DNA of 64,000 nt from Datisca glomerata (Eukaryota > Streptophyta > Magnoliopsida > Cucurbitales > Datiscaceae), in NCBI GenBank assembly GCA_003255025.1, contig QANY01008011.1, positions 276,773-340,772 on the forward strand. The letters run 5' to 3'. The position numbers and the translations under genes were made by a program. Below, piece by piece: positions 37,401-47,188 of the stretch; within the stretch, counting starts at the first letter, position 1; each line of letters starts with the position of its first letter. Under the pieces are notes generated by a model. It saw nothing but the letters and a program-made list of their open reading frames with translations. It was not told the origin of the DNA and made no database searches.

Positions 37401-37516
37401 CCAAACTAGATGAATATGGCTAAACTTGGATCTTTTGGACATGGCTTGTACTCGAACTAACTTTTGACACCCAAGACCCAGTTGGACTTGTTTAGTCAAG
37501 TTCGTATTGTTTGGAC
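28428..37516 (-). repeat. Satellite block C: ~53 monomers of ~169 bp, minus orientation, with higher-order structure
   Basis: This is the same monomer as blocks A and B, reverse-complemented: landmarks read GTCAAAAAGACCCAATGGGA, TTTAGGCCCAAACTAGATGA, ACTTGGCTAAACTTGGATCT and CATGACATGTACTCGAAC. Spacings measured near 28880-29730 are 168-170 bp. Two monomer flavours alternate: one with GCTTTTATTGCCTTGCGGAG, the other with GCTTCTAGTGCCATACGGAG; the second dominates past 33.8 kb. Multi-monomer blocks recur (see findings). Both edges carry about 25 bases of satellite in the opposite orientation (28428-28453 and about 37489-37516). No gene lies inside; open frames here are translations of the repeat. 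Confidence 0.96.
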
Positions 37517-38275
37517 CAATTATCACTAATTTAGTGTGAGAAGCTCTCCCCTCTCTCTAGAATTCTGGTTTTTAGTTTTTCCCTATCCCTACCTTAGGGG
37601 TGGCCACGATCCTTAACAATGGTAAGAAAGTTTGAGGTGGTGTTAAGAAAGATTCAGGTGGTGGTAAAGCTAAGATTGGAGTGTATGATACGAATCATGC
37701 TAAGAAATGACAAACCCGAGAACCAAGATCATTCTACTCAGATTTGAAATGGAATGTTGAGGATTCTACAATCCGAGATGGATAAACGGATTGATAAGTC
37801 GAGTTGAATGCCACAGATAAAAATTTGATTAGTTCGAACAGTTCTAAAAGAACCCAAGAGTCTCTCAAATATATTTTCCATAATCTACGTTTTACATTAT
37901 ATCAACCCTCTATATATAGAGGTGGTTCTAGAAAGAAACATTAAATGCAATTAAAGCCATTGGAAATAGGAAAGACCCTAAGAAACTTAAAACACACAAA
38001 CAGAAAAGACAAACTGAAAGGACACCTAAAAAGAGTCAAATTCTCCCAATCAGATCAAAACAACCCAAGAGTCATTTAGATAGCATTTTCCACGCCATTT
38101 GTAGTCTTAACACTTAAATAAAAACATAAAATTGCTTTATTCTTCATTTGGACCCATTTGGACTCATTTTGATGCAATTGACTCAAAACAGCCCAATACT
38201 CCCAATTCAACTCATTCCTTCATTATGGGCTTTTACAAAGGCTAGGATTATTGAATACCATCCTTGTGAATCAAG
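37517..38275 (-). mobile_element. Probable 3' LTR / 3' end of a Ty3/gypsy element
   Basis: It lies directly downstream (on the minus strand) of the gypsy Pol C-terminus. A TATA motif sits within the palindrome CCTCTATATATAGAGG at 37907-37922, in line with an LTR promoter read towards lower coordinates. No exact TG..CA ends could be fixed, so the limits are those of the flanking features. Confidence 0.45.
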
Positions 38276-39985
38276 TTAAACTCCTTCAAGGGACCTCCAA
38301 GTGTTATTGTGAATCCATATTGCTTGAATCAGCCCATTAAGTGCTTCCTTGAATTTCTTTGCACGGGATCTTGTAGTTGGACTAACGGGAACTTGAACGG
38401 GGTCTGAATATTCTTCAATCTGCGTGCTAGCCTTATCCTCATCATTCCCCTTCTCTTGAAAAGGATTTTTCCTTAAATGGTCACCTACATCAAAAGGATT
38501 TAAATCATTAACATTAGAAGAAGCACTTACTCCATACTTACCTGGCAAATCTAGTTTATAAGCATTGTCATTGATCCTTTCAAGAACTTGAAAAGGACCA
38601 TCCCCTCTAGGTAGCAGCTTGGAACGCCTTTGCTCTTGAAATCATTCATTTCTCATGTGCACCCAAACCCAATCTCCAGGTTCAAAAACCAGCTTATGAT
38701 GCCCTTTGTTGGCTTGTTTTGCATATTGATCCGTTCTCCTCTCAATATTGAGTTTTTATTTCTTATGTATCTACTTAACAAATTCAGTCGTCCTCTTTCT
38801 ATCTAAGTTAACATACTCAGAAATAGGAAATGGAGATAAATCCAATGGAGTTAAAGGATTAAACCCATAAACAACTTCAAATGGTGATTGCTTAGTAGCA
38901 GAATGAATAAAACGTTTATATGCAAACTCAACATGTGATAAACAATCCTCCCTTATTTTAATGTTCTTTTTAATTATAGCTCTCAACAAAGTAGATAAAG
39001 TTCTATTCACAACCTCATTTTGACCATCAGTTTGTGGATGAAAAGTAGTAGATAATAATAATTTAGTTCCTAGCTTTCCCCATAACGTCTTCCAGAAATA
39101 ACTCAAGAACTTAGCATCTCTATCAGAAAAAATTGTCCTAGTCATACCACGAAGCCTCACAATCTCTCTAAAGAACAAATCAACAATATTATAAGCATCA
39201 TCAGTTTTATGACATGGAATAAAATGTTCCATTTTAGAAAACCTATCCATTACCACAAACGTCGAATCCTTTCCTCTCTTAGTCTAAGGTAAACCCAAAA
39301 CAAAATCCATAGAAATATTAGTCCAAGGTTCTCTAGGTATTGGCAAAGGGGTGTACAAACCATGGGGTTTCAACTTAGACTTAGCTTGTTTACAAGTGAT
39401 AGACTTCTCACATATTCTTCCCACACCACATTTCATATGAGGCCAAAAGAAGTGTTCAAGCAAAATTCCTAAAGTCTTAGCTACACAAAAATGACACCTA
39501 TCAGACCTCCTCCATGAGCTTCTCTCACAAGCAATTCACACAAAGAACATATAGGCACACACATTTTATTTTTCTTAAATAGAAATCCATCATGCCTATA
39601 AAACTTATCGAATGCCATTTTCTCACATGCATTAAAGATATGACCAAAATCAAAATCTTGTGCATACAAATCTTTAATATATTGAAAACCAAGAAATTTA
39701 GCATCAAGAGTAGAGATAAGAATGTACCTACGAGAAAGTGTATATGCCACGACGTTCTCCTTACCTTACTTATACCAAATGACATATGGGAATGTCTCAA
39801 TGAACTCCACCCACCGAGCATGCATTTTATTCAGCTTGTGTTGGCCCTTTAAGTGCTTTAAGGACACATGATCAGTGTGAATCACAAACTCCTTCATCCA
39901 TAGGTAGTGCGGCCATGTCTCCATTGTTCGAACTAAAGCATACAACTCCTTCTCATAAGTCAGATAGTTTAAGGTTGCTCCGCTT
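38276..39985 (-). pseudogene. Ty3/gypsy Pol: RNase H, integrase and C-terminus, degenerate
   Basis: Reading the minus strand from 39985: [38 protein letters not shown] and [12 protein letters not shown] (RNase H), then AYTLSRR and [11 protein letters not shown] (linker with damaged HHCC finger). The integrase core reads [32 protein letters not shown] and [15 protein letters not shown], so the D, D and E residues are visible. Then come [30 protein letters not shown] and NVNDLNPFDVGD at the C-terminus, ending near 38276. Integrase inserts the DNA copy in the genome. Several stops are present (for example after GVIFV and after TTEFVK). Gag, protease and most of the RT are missing: the 5' side is cut at a satellite scrap. 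Confidence 0.92.
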
Positions 39986-40012
39986 AAAGACCCAATGAGA
40001 CGTGTTTAGGCC
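39986..40012 (-). repeat. Satellite scrap at the broken end of the gypsy element
   Basis: AAAGACCCAATGAGACGTGT followed by TTAGGCC matches the block C monomer in the same (minus) orientation. It begins exactly where RNase H homology stops. Confidence 0.85.
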
Positions 40013-41249
40013 AAAACATGAAAAATTTATGATATGAACCCATTAGCCGACCTGCCCTAGTAACCCGATAACATTGATAGTTCAAAAACCCAAGGATCAT
40101 TTTCGAAGAAGAAGAAGAAACCCCAACCTATTTTCTATGAGGAAATTTGAACCTTAGGTATAAGACCTAAGACCCAAATGGATGCTTCGAAAATAACCAA
40201 ATGTATGGTTTAGACGCCACACTCAATAACAAGAAGGAAAAGTAAGTGATAAGTTTAGGTTTTAGACGCCATAAGAATATTCGTGATAAGTCAGAAAAGT
40301 TCTAAGAAGAATCAAAGAGAAAACTCTCACAATGAAATTATATTGATCAAATTTTTTTCAAAACATTGCGAAACCATTCTTAAATAGATAACACTAGAAG
40401 ATTAGAGTGTCCTAAAGTGTTTAGATAACCCAGACTATATTTAAAAGATAAAAAAATACTAATTGCGACAAATAAGAAACTTGAAATCTACCCAAAAGAT
40501 TCCTATTGGCTGTCGACTTCTAGTTAGGATTGCCAAGGTGTCATGCTCTAATAGACTCCTATTTTCTGTCCACTTCTTGGTTAAGATTGCCAAGTTATCT
40601 TGCTTCCTTGTAAGAAGAATAAAAATTCTTACCCAACATTGTAAGGAACAAGCACCAATTGATCATGTAACGACTTCTCCAAAATGCCGCTTAAATAATG
40701 AGATCTATTATGCATTTTACCTCTTCTAAAAGAGATAGTTGATGGATCAGCAAATACAAACATATTTTGCATGTTTTCCTCTTTCATTTGCTAAAAAAGA
40801 ACCCTACAAAAAACTAACATAAGTACACAAAAAACTGATAATTAATGAAAAATAATGTAAATAAGCACTTCTTACCCTATGTATATCATCATAATACACG
40901 TCATAGTGATTTCATGCATCTTAAGCAAAACATAAATATATCATCTTTATGGCAATAATTGGGCAGTTGAGTCAATAGCAATATCAATTGATACTCGCGC
41001 ATTGTCTAGTCACAATGAGACATTATGCACCATAGGCTCAACCTCATCAGATTCAAATCGTGTATCATATTCAACAAAATCACTACGAGACTCTATGAAC
41101 AACATTACGTTATGAAGAGAAAAAGTTACTTAGAAACATTATACAAAAGTATCTCCTATATTTAGAAAACAAGTTACTTATGAATTGTCCTAACTAGTTT
41201 GTATGAAAAAATATGTCAACATAAAGATGATTGATTATCTTCTTTACGG
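40013..41249. other. Non-coding stretch, possibly the 3' side of the CACTA element
   Basis: On the minus strand 41110-40960 reads as a short acidic peptide-like segment (ESRSDFVEYDTRFESDEVEP) without a known domain. It could be a last exon of the neighbouring CACTA gene. GACGCCA words repeat at about 40212 and 40265. No CACTA left terminus was found. Confidence 0.35.
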
Positions 41250-42651
41250 GCTCGTTGTTGAAATCAAGTTGGACTACTCCAATTAGAACCCTCTCATCTT
41301 CTTTAATGTTGGAGCAACTTCCCTTATAGATACTGTCACTGCATTATTCATGCGAGCAATCTCAGCTTCCAATTTAGCAATCTTCTCATCCTTCCCTTTT
41401 AGGTCAATGGCCACCGATTGCGAGTAGATCTCCATTTGTCTCTCTTGTCTCTCTACAACTTCCTCTAAGTCAATTCTTGCATTTTTCTGAGCGATGTCGA
41501 ATAATATTGAAGGAGTGACATAACCTCTGATGCCTCTTACTCGCCCGCTATGTTCTAGTGTTCCCAACGTCATTGTTAATGCATCATTGGTGCTTGAAGT
41601 AACTACTCCTGAATTTTCAAACTCAATCTAGAAAAAAAGAAAAAAATCAATGTGTTTCAGTTAATTAAAACTGCAAATATATTAACTTTAACAAGAATAT
41701 AGTACTTACAATCCTCTTAACACATGCCTCCATAACCACATCCTCAATTTTTCCCTTTTTATTAGCGCGAGTCGCCTTCCATAATGTGGAACGGCTAATG
41801 TCACTTGTGGTACCTAACGTCTTTTTCTATTGGCATGAATAACATATTCAGAATAATAACAACATAAATAAAAATGAGTATTAAACTAATAAAAGATATA
41901 TACCATTTCTTCTTCCAAGCGTGCATACCCATTTCTTAACACTCGATGGTTGTAAATATTTTTTTATCTTTTATCTTTTTGTTGTTGACTAACCATCCAC
42001 AATGGATAAATAAATGTAAGTAAAAATTGAGGTGAACATTAACAGTTAAGTATTACCTGAAAGTCATCGCGAAGTCGGGCACAAACAAATTGATCTCAAT
42101 GCCTCTTTTCAATATAGTGAAATTCTTTTGATGGATTCTTCAAGGCATCAATGTCACGTATAAACGGGATTATAAATTTATTTGTCAATTTGTACTTCAT
42201 ATTACACCATTTAATACCCGCTGATGAAATAAGCTTCTTTTTTAATGTCGGGTTGACAACAAATGACATCTACATAAATAGCAAAAACATAATATGGTAG
42301 GCTTAGTATATAATGCTATTAAAAGTATCTAAGAATTACAAATAATGGTCACACTTATGCAAACATACCTCAGTACAACTGTAAATCTTCTCTTTTATCT
42401 CATTCGCTACATCCGTCCATTGATTGTATGTGATGGGAGCCATTCGACGGGCCAAAACATCAACATAACTCTGAAGTTCAAAGCCTATAGGGCCTATTGG
42501 TGGATCTCTCTGATTATAAGGAACAACTTTTTTATCACCACCACTTCTACCAAGAGAAAGATGTGCCATAATGGTTGGCCCTCTACTTTTTTTTCCTACT
42601 TTTCCCTTTAACTTCATCATCCCCCTTAGAGCAAACCTTCTCGTTATCCAT
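41250..42651 (-). pseudogene. CACTA accessory gene (plant transposase PTTA/Transposase_24 type), degenerate
   Basis: Five exon-like blocks separated by GT..AG introns. Exon 1 (about 42620 or 42651 to 42369): KKSRGPTIMAHLSLGRSGG, DPPIGPIGFELQSYVDVLAR and MAPITYNQWTDVANEIKEKI. Exon 2 (42269-42057): MSFVVNPTLKKKLISSAGIK and NKFIIPFIRD, with one stop. Exon 3: KNIYNHRVLRNGYARLEEEM, with one stop. Exon 4: DISRSTLWKATRANKKGK. Exon 5 includes a coiled coil (DEKIAKLEAEIARMN). This order (RGPT..MAHL, PITY..W, NHR..GYARLEEE, LWKATRANKKG) is that of the second gene carried by plant CACTA elements. Start choice: MDNEKV at 42651 would need repair of an A8 tract; MMKLKGK at 42620 is in frame as is. Premature stops make it inactive. 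Confidence 0.8.
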
Positions 42652-44139
42652 GAAGCACTAACTGCTAATACACATTTTTATTTGATAAGATGCTAAAGCA
42701 TACTAACATGCATCAGATGTGGAAGTCTCTTAACTTTTAAAAGTGTTATAGTCTCTTAACTTTTTAAAACATGATTGATGGTCTAAATCTAGCTTCTACT
42801 TAAAGATGTGAAAGAGAGTAACCACATGCCACACGCATTCTCCCAACTAGAGCAAATTAAGACCTTATTAGAGATTCTTACTAAATTCCTAACTTTAAAG
42901 TTAATACTATATTCCCTAAACTTAGGCTAATGACAAGGTTTGCCTAATATCTATCAGATATGAGGAGATAAAGTAGCTAAAACTAACAGAGTCATATTAG
43001 GCTTATAATTTATAACTCACATACAACCAAACACTTACATGTCTTATCCTATCACGATATCATCCTTCTTCTAAGCATACAAAATATGGCATTCTTACAA
43101 TAAGAAAAGAGATATAACACTAAGAGAGCTTTAAACATGAACTTGAAAGAATATCAGTTTCATTAGCTTTCTAAAACTGATATTCTTTTGTACTTCATAG
43201 AAGACTGTATTGGTCACATATTAAGATGCTATTGCACGATACAACAAGACTAAGAGAGAAAGTAAGTGAGCAGTTAATGTTTAACTACTTAAACTGATAA
43301 CAGTTTATTAGTTGAAGTCAACTGATATTAGTTGACAGAACTGAAGCTCTCGAGGGACTAGATCAGTTGATATAACTAGAGGTATTTATAGTATAAATAT
43401 GAATTAGAAACAATAGTGAGAGAGAATATTGAAGAGTCCAATTACATAAATAAATCTAGATCCATAGAAAATATAGAAAATCGGGATGAAATAGTGAGAG
43501 TGAAGAGTCACAATCTAGATCCAAAACAAAAATTACATATTTTACAGTGATAGAGAAAGAAAACCTTCACTGTCGAAGAAGAAATTACTGAAATGTAGGG
43601 AGAAGACGCGCAGAGGGAGAAAACCCTTTTCCAGTCGCTAGCTCAGAGTTCAAGACGAAAACCTTGCTCGACCTGCAGTGGAAGCTTGTCGTGGAAGACA
43701 CCGTAAAACCTTACCGTCGAAACTTGCCGAGAAGCTCGCCTGGTAGCCGCCATGAAGCTCGGCTGGCGCGCGGTCGAGAAGAGGAAGAGTCGATCACCAC
43801 TGCCATGTCCAAAGAAATATAAAACACAATAAAATTAAAATTAGGGTTAGATTGGTTATATAAGATAATATTTTTGTAAATAAAATGAACTTTGAGGTAA
43901 TTACTAATTTTTTTTATACCATAAAATAATGACAAGTTGTTTTTCACTGTCATTATAAGAAGTTATAATGATAGCCCAAACATTAGCTATTAAAATAGAT
44001 AACCATTGATGACATCTAATTTTTGAGCTGTCATTTTACCAAATTGCCCCATCATTCACCATTTTCCTTTGACAGATTTTAGAAGAATGTTATTATATCA
44101 CAAATGTGGCTGTTATTAAAGCTCATACTTGTAGTAGTG
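42652..44139 (-). mobile_element. 5' terminal region and terminal repeat of the CACTA element
   Basis: The right boundary at 44139 reads, on the minus strand, CACTACTACAAGTATGAGCT, the CACTA signature. Subterminal text just inside (43900-44110) carries several related short motifs (GTCATTATAA, GCTGTCATTTT, TAACAGCCACATTTG), as expected for transposase-binding repeats. The leader of the accessory gene lies between. The partner end is not in the window, so the element is incomplete. Confidence 0.75.
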
Positions 44140-44984
44140 AAAGCTTGAACACAATAGCCTTATAATATACATAAAATTATGGATATGTCATTTAGTTGAT
44201 GAGCATAATTATCTGAAGTATGGCATGGAGGAATGAAGGCTTCTTTTTTCTTTTTATCAGTAGAAAAAAGTTAAGTCAAACCTCCAAGTAGTGCGAAAGA
44301 ACAATCGGAATCTTGAGTTGCTCCTCCATTTGCTTGTTAGCAAATGAGAGTTTGGAAAAAAGAATTAGAACACGAGAATGATGAAGTTTATGGAAATTCA
44401 AATTCTTATCTAAACGGAAAATCCTCTATTTACTGGTTATCAAAAAACAGAGTCAATTAAACAAGTCTAAGACTCTCCATTATCTTGCATCAAAATAATG
44501 TGTTTTATGTTTTAACTTGAACGTTTACACAACCACATCTCAATCTCTATCTATGATTTATAAAAACATTAATAACAACCCAAAACAATCCAGATCACTA
44601 GAAAACATGTTTTCCAATGATTATTACATAATAGAACACAGTAAATTTATATCTTATCAAAAAGGAAAAAAATAGTAAATTTATCTGTTATCCTAATAGA
44701 TATTAATTACTTTACCAGTTAGTTACAACTAGTGACAAACGTCAACATCGGTATAGTAGGAAACAATAAGCATGAGAATTGTGAAAAGCAATACAGATCC
44801 AGCAAACCGAAAATGGAAACGTCATTCTTTATAGGGTAAAATACAACATACCTATACTTTAACAATTATGCATATTATAACCTTATACTTCAGAAATGAC
44901 CAATTTAATCCTTAAACTTCGATTAATTCTCCAAATAAATCCCTCTCTCACAGGTCTCGTTAAGTAGTTGATGGAATATTCATG
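44140..44984. other. AT-rich non-coding stretch between a CACTA end and a gypsy fragment
   Basis: No gene seen. At 44835-44960 the wording (TACAACATACCTATACTTTA, then CCTTATACTTCAGAAATGAC) is of the kind found in dispersed non-coding plant repeats. Three bases next to the CACTA end (AAA) could be a target-site duplication but cannot be tested. Confidence 0.4.
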
Positions 44985-46430
44985 TGCCCTCCCTGTGCTA
45001 GCTTCACACGTACAATACATTCGGACAACAACCATCACAATTTAGTTTCTCCCCGTTGCCGACTAAGACTTGAAAATGGGGGAAGGACTAATCGGAAGTT
45101 TCAAGAACTTGGCCGCACTCTCTTGAATGAAATTATTTGTGCTTCCACCATCAATGAAAGTTTGCACCGATATTCTTTTTATGGTCTCACGAACCTGCAG
45201 AGTTATAGGACACAATTGACCCGCCATAGTATGGAAACTAAGGCATCCCCATCTGGAAGAGCCCCCGGTGGAGTGATATTGTCCTCATCATCATCCATTA
45301 TAAAGAAAAATAATTTGCCCTTGCATTTATGACCCGGTGTAAAATTTTCATCACAATCATAACACAATCATTTCTCCCTTCTAGCTAATATCTCTGAGGC
45401 AGTAACCTTTTTATAATTGGTGATGTTTCTTTGGGTGTGTGAGTCGTAATTGGAAGACATATACTAGAGGGAGTGGGCAAACTGGAAGAGGAAGTGGAAG
45501 GCTTACCCGGATAAGCATTCTTGGACTGCCAAGTCCTGTCTACCCATTACATTGTAGACGGTTTCAAGTCAGCCACCTTATCATCATAGAGACGAGCAAG
45601 ACTCATTGTTTGTACAAGAGTCACTGGCTTGAATATTTGTACCTCCTTCCGCAATTCATTCTTTAAACCGGAAATAAAGCAACTCACAAACACATGCTCA
45701 GGGGCACCCGTGTTTTGTTAGATAACTGCTCAAATTGATGTTGGAATTCAGAAAGGGAACCAGATTGCAACAACTTGCTAAGAGTAGTCTTCATATTCCA
45801 ATGGACCAAATCGTTGCTCAATAGCGTGGAGGAAGATTGGCCAATTTGTAATAACTCGGTTCTTGTTCATCCAATCATACCAATCTAACACATCACCATC
45901 CAAATGAAACGAAGCAATAGCCAATCGTTGAGGGTCTGGTATGTGGTAATAGTCGAAATATTGTTGTATCCAAGAAATTCAAGTCGAAGGATCATCAGCG
46001 GAGAATCAGGGAACATCGAGCTGCATAGTCTTCATTGTCGGTTACTAACCCACGTAGACTCTGGTTGTCCTTGTAGCGGCTGTTGAAACTGGTGTTGTGG
46101 GGGTGGATAAAAAAATAGTTTATGTAGAGGTGGTGGAAAACCAGGAGGAAATGGTTGCTGCATAGGAGGTGTATGTGTCGCGGGGGCCGGCAGAGGTGCC
46201 GGAGCTGGTGGCGGCGAAGGAGTGGCTCGACGAAGATGCTGTTTGACCTTTCTGTCCAAGGCTTGAAGACCGATTGTAAGCTACCTTATCGAAGACGTGA
46301 GGTTTTCAATCATTTCAGATTAGTGGGAGAAATTATTGTATTGTTTGTCATGGAGGTCGCGTATGTGAGAAATGGCTTCCTCTAATCAAGCTTGACGAGT
46401 ACCTTCTGCCATGGATAGCTACAAAAATCA
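44985..46430 (-). pseudogene. Ty3/gypsy gag and protease start, frameshifted
   Basis: The minus strand begins MAEGTRQA near 46413, then ISHIRDLHDKQYNNFS, a proline-rich segment (PSPPPAPAPLPAPATH) and a frameshifted gag core recognisable as SGSLSEFQHQFEQLSNKTR. A zinc-knuckle relative follows near 45370-45330, CYDCDENFTPGHKC, with Thr where the canonical His would be. Next comes the retropepsin start FIDGGSTNNFIQE at about 45180-45140, with the DGGST form of the active site common in plant gypsy elements. It stops at about 44985. Gag packages element RNA; the protease matures the polyprotein. Many stops and frameshifts: dead. Confidence 0.8.
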
Positions 46431-46620
46431 ACAAGAGCACCAATGTTAGGGTTTTGGCCAATTTGAGCCCGCCGAGCTCCAAGAAGGGGAGAGAGAATTA
46501 GACAAAAGTAAAGAAGAGAGAAATTATTGTATTGCTTAAAAGATTTTTCTCTTACAAGCAAGGATATATACTTACCATAGCCATGGCGAACCACTTTCTC
46601 TCTCTACACGCACTACAATT
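46431..46620 (-). mobile_element. Primer-binding site and inner edge of the gypsy 5' LTR
   Basis: On the minus strand an LTR-like end, GGCCAAAACCCTAACA, is followed directly by TTGGTGCTCTTGTTG and then the gag start. TTGGTGCTCT resembles the tRNA-Met-type site (TGGTATCAGAGC) with changes. The LTR would run from 46444 to higher coordinates and is cut at about 46620 by a rearrangement. Confidence 0.55.
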
Positions 46621-46684
46621 TCTCTGAGTCAGTAAGCTGTTTTTATAATTGGTGATGTCTCATTTTGCCCACTCCCTCTAGTAT
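46621..46684. repeat. Mosaic of two gag-derived pieces, one direct and one inverted
   Basis: 46621-46659 (TCTCTGAGTCAGTAAGCTGT and on) copies 45391-45428 in direct orientation with a few changes. 46663-46684 (TTTTGCCCACTCCCTCTAGT) copies 45463-45484 in inverted orientation. Both source pieces lie in the gag fragment about 1.2 kb away. Confidence 0.8.
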
Positions 46685-47188
46685 AAGTCTAGCCATAGCT
46701 CCTCAGGTGATAGTTGAGCCTCGTTCGAGCTCAAGGGTGGTGATGGCTCCACCGAAACGGTCAAGTCATTAATGATTTTGGTGGCGAGCTAGGCCTCTGA
46801 GAGAGAGAGTTGAAAATGAGAAGCGAATGAAATTGAAGTATTAGGCTTAAAATCAGAAATATATAACTGGCATTTTTGCAAATAGAAGGAACTTTGAGTA
46901 TAATAATTCAGCTTATAAAATATCTATCATTATCTTATATGAGTTTGATGACATATATATTTGTCAACTGTAATATTAACTAAAAGTAAACTTCTTTTAT
47001 CACAGTTCAAAGAATAACAGGTAATACATTTATGGCAGTTTACTAAAACACTGTCATTTCATCTTAAAAATCTAAAATTCTCCGACCAACACTTGTTTTA
47101 TGTGATAGGTTTCACAAAACCTTATTAATATATATTGTGATCTGTCATTGTAAGTCAAAATTATAGCAGTAAATCTAACGATAAAGTG
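46685..47188 (-). mobile_element. Second CACTA terminal fragment of the same family
   Basis: It parallels 43600-44139: a GC-richer leader, then GCATTTTTGCAAATAGAAGG with AACTTTGAG (compare TTTTTGTAAATAAAATGAAC with TTTGAG at 43870), then CTGTCAT/TATCACAG subterminal motifs. The outer end at about 47188 reads CACTTTATCG on the minus strand, a degraded CACTA terminus. There is no transposase coding. Confidence 0.55.

Noticed and set aside
9463..37516. Numerous open frames inside the satellite arrays (for example 10178-10480, 33009-33224)
   Set aside because: They translate the repeat unit itself (recurring MTTTLQ, YMPCPKDP, LVWA words), end at random and show no domain. They are by-products of the monomer.
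41070..41090. CACTACGAG at 41082 as the left CACTA terminus
   Set aside because: It lies within coding-like minus-strand text, lacks subterminal repeats, and does not match the CACTACTACAAG end at 44139.
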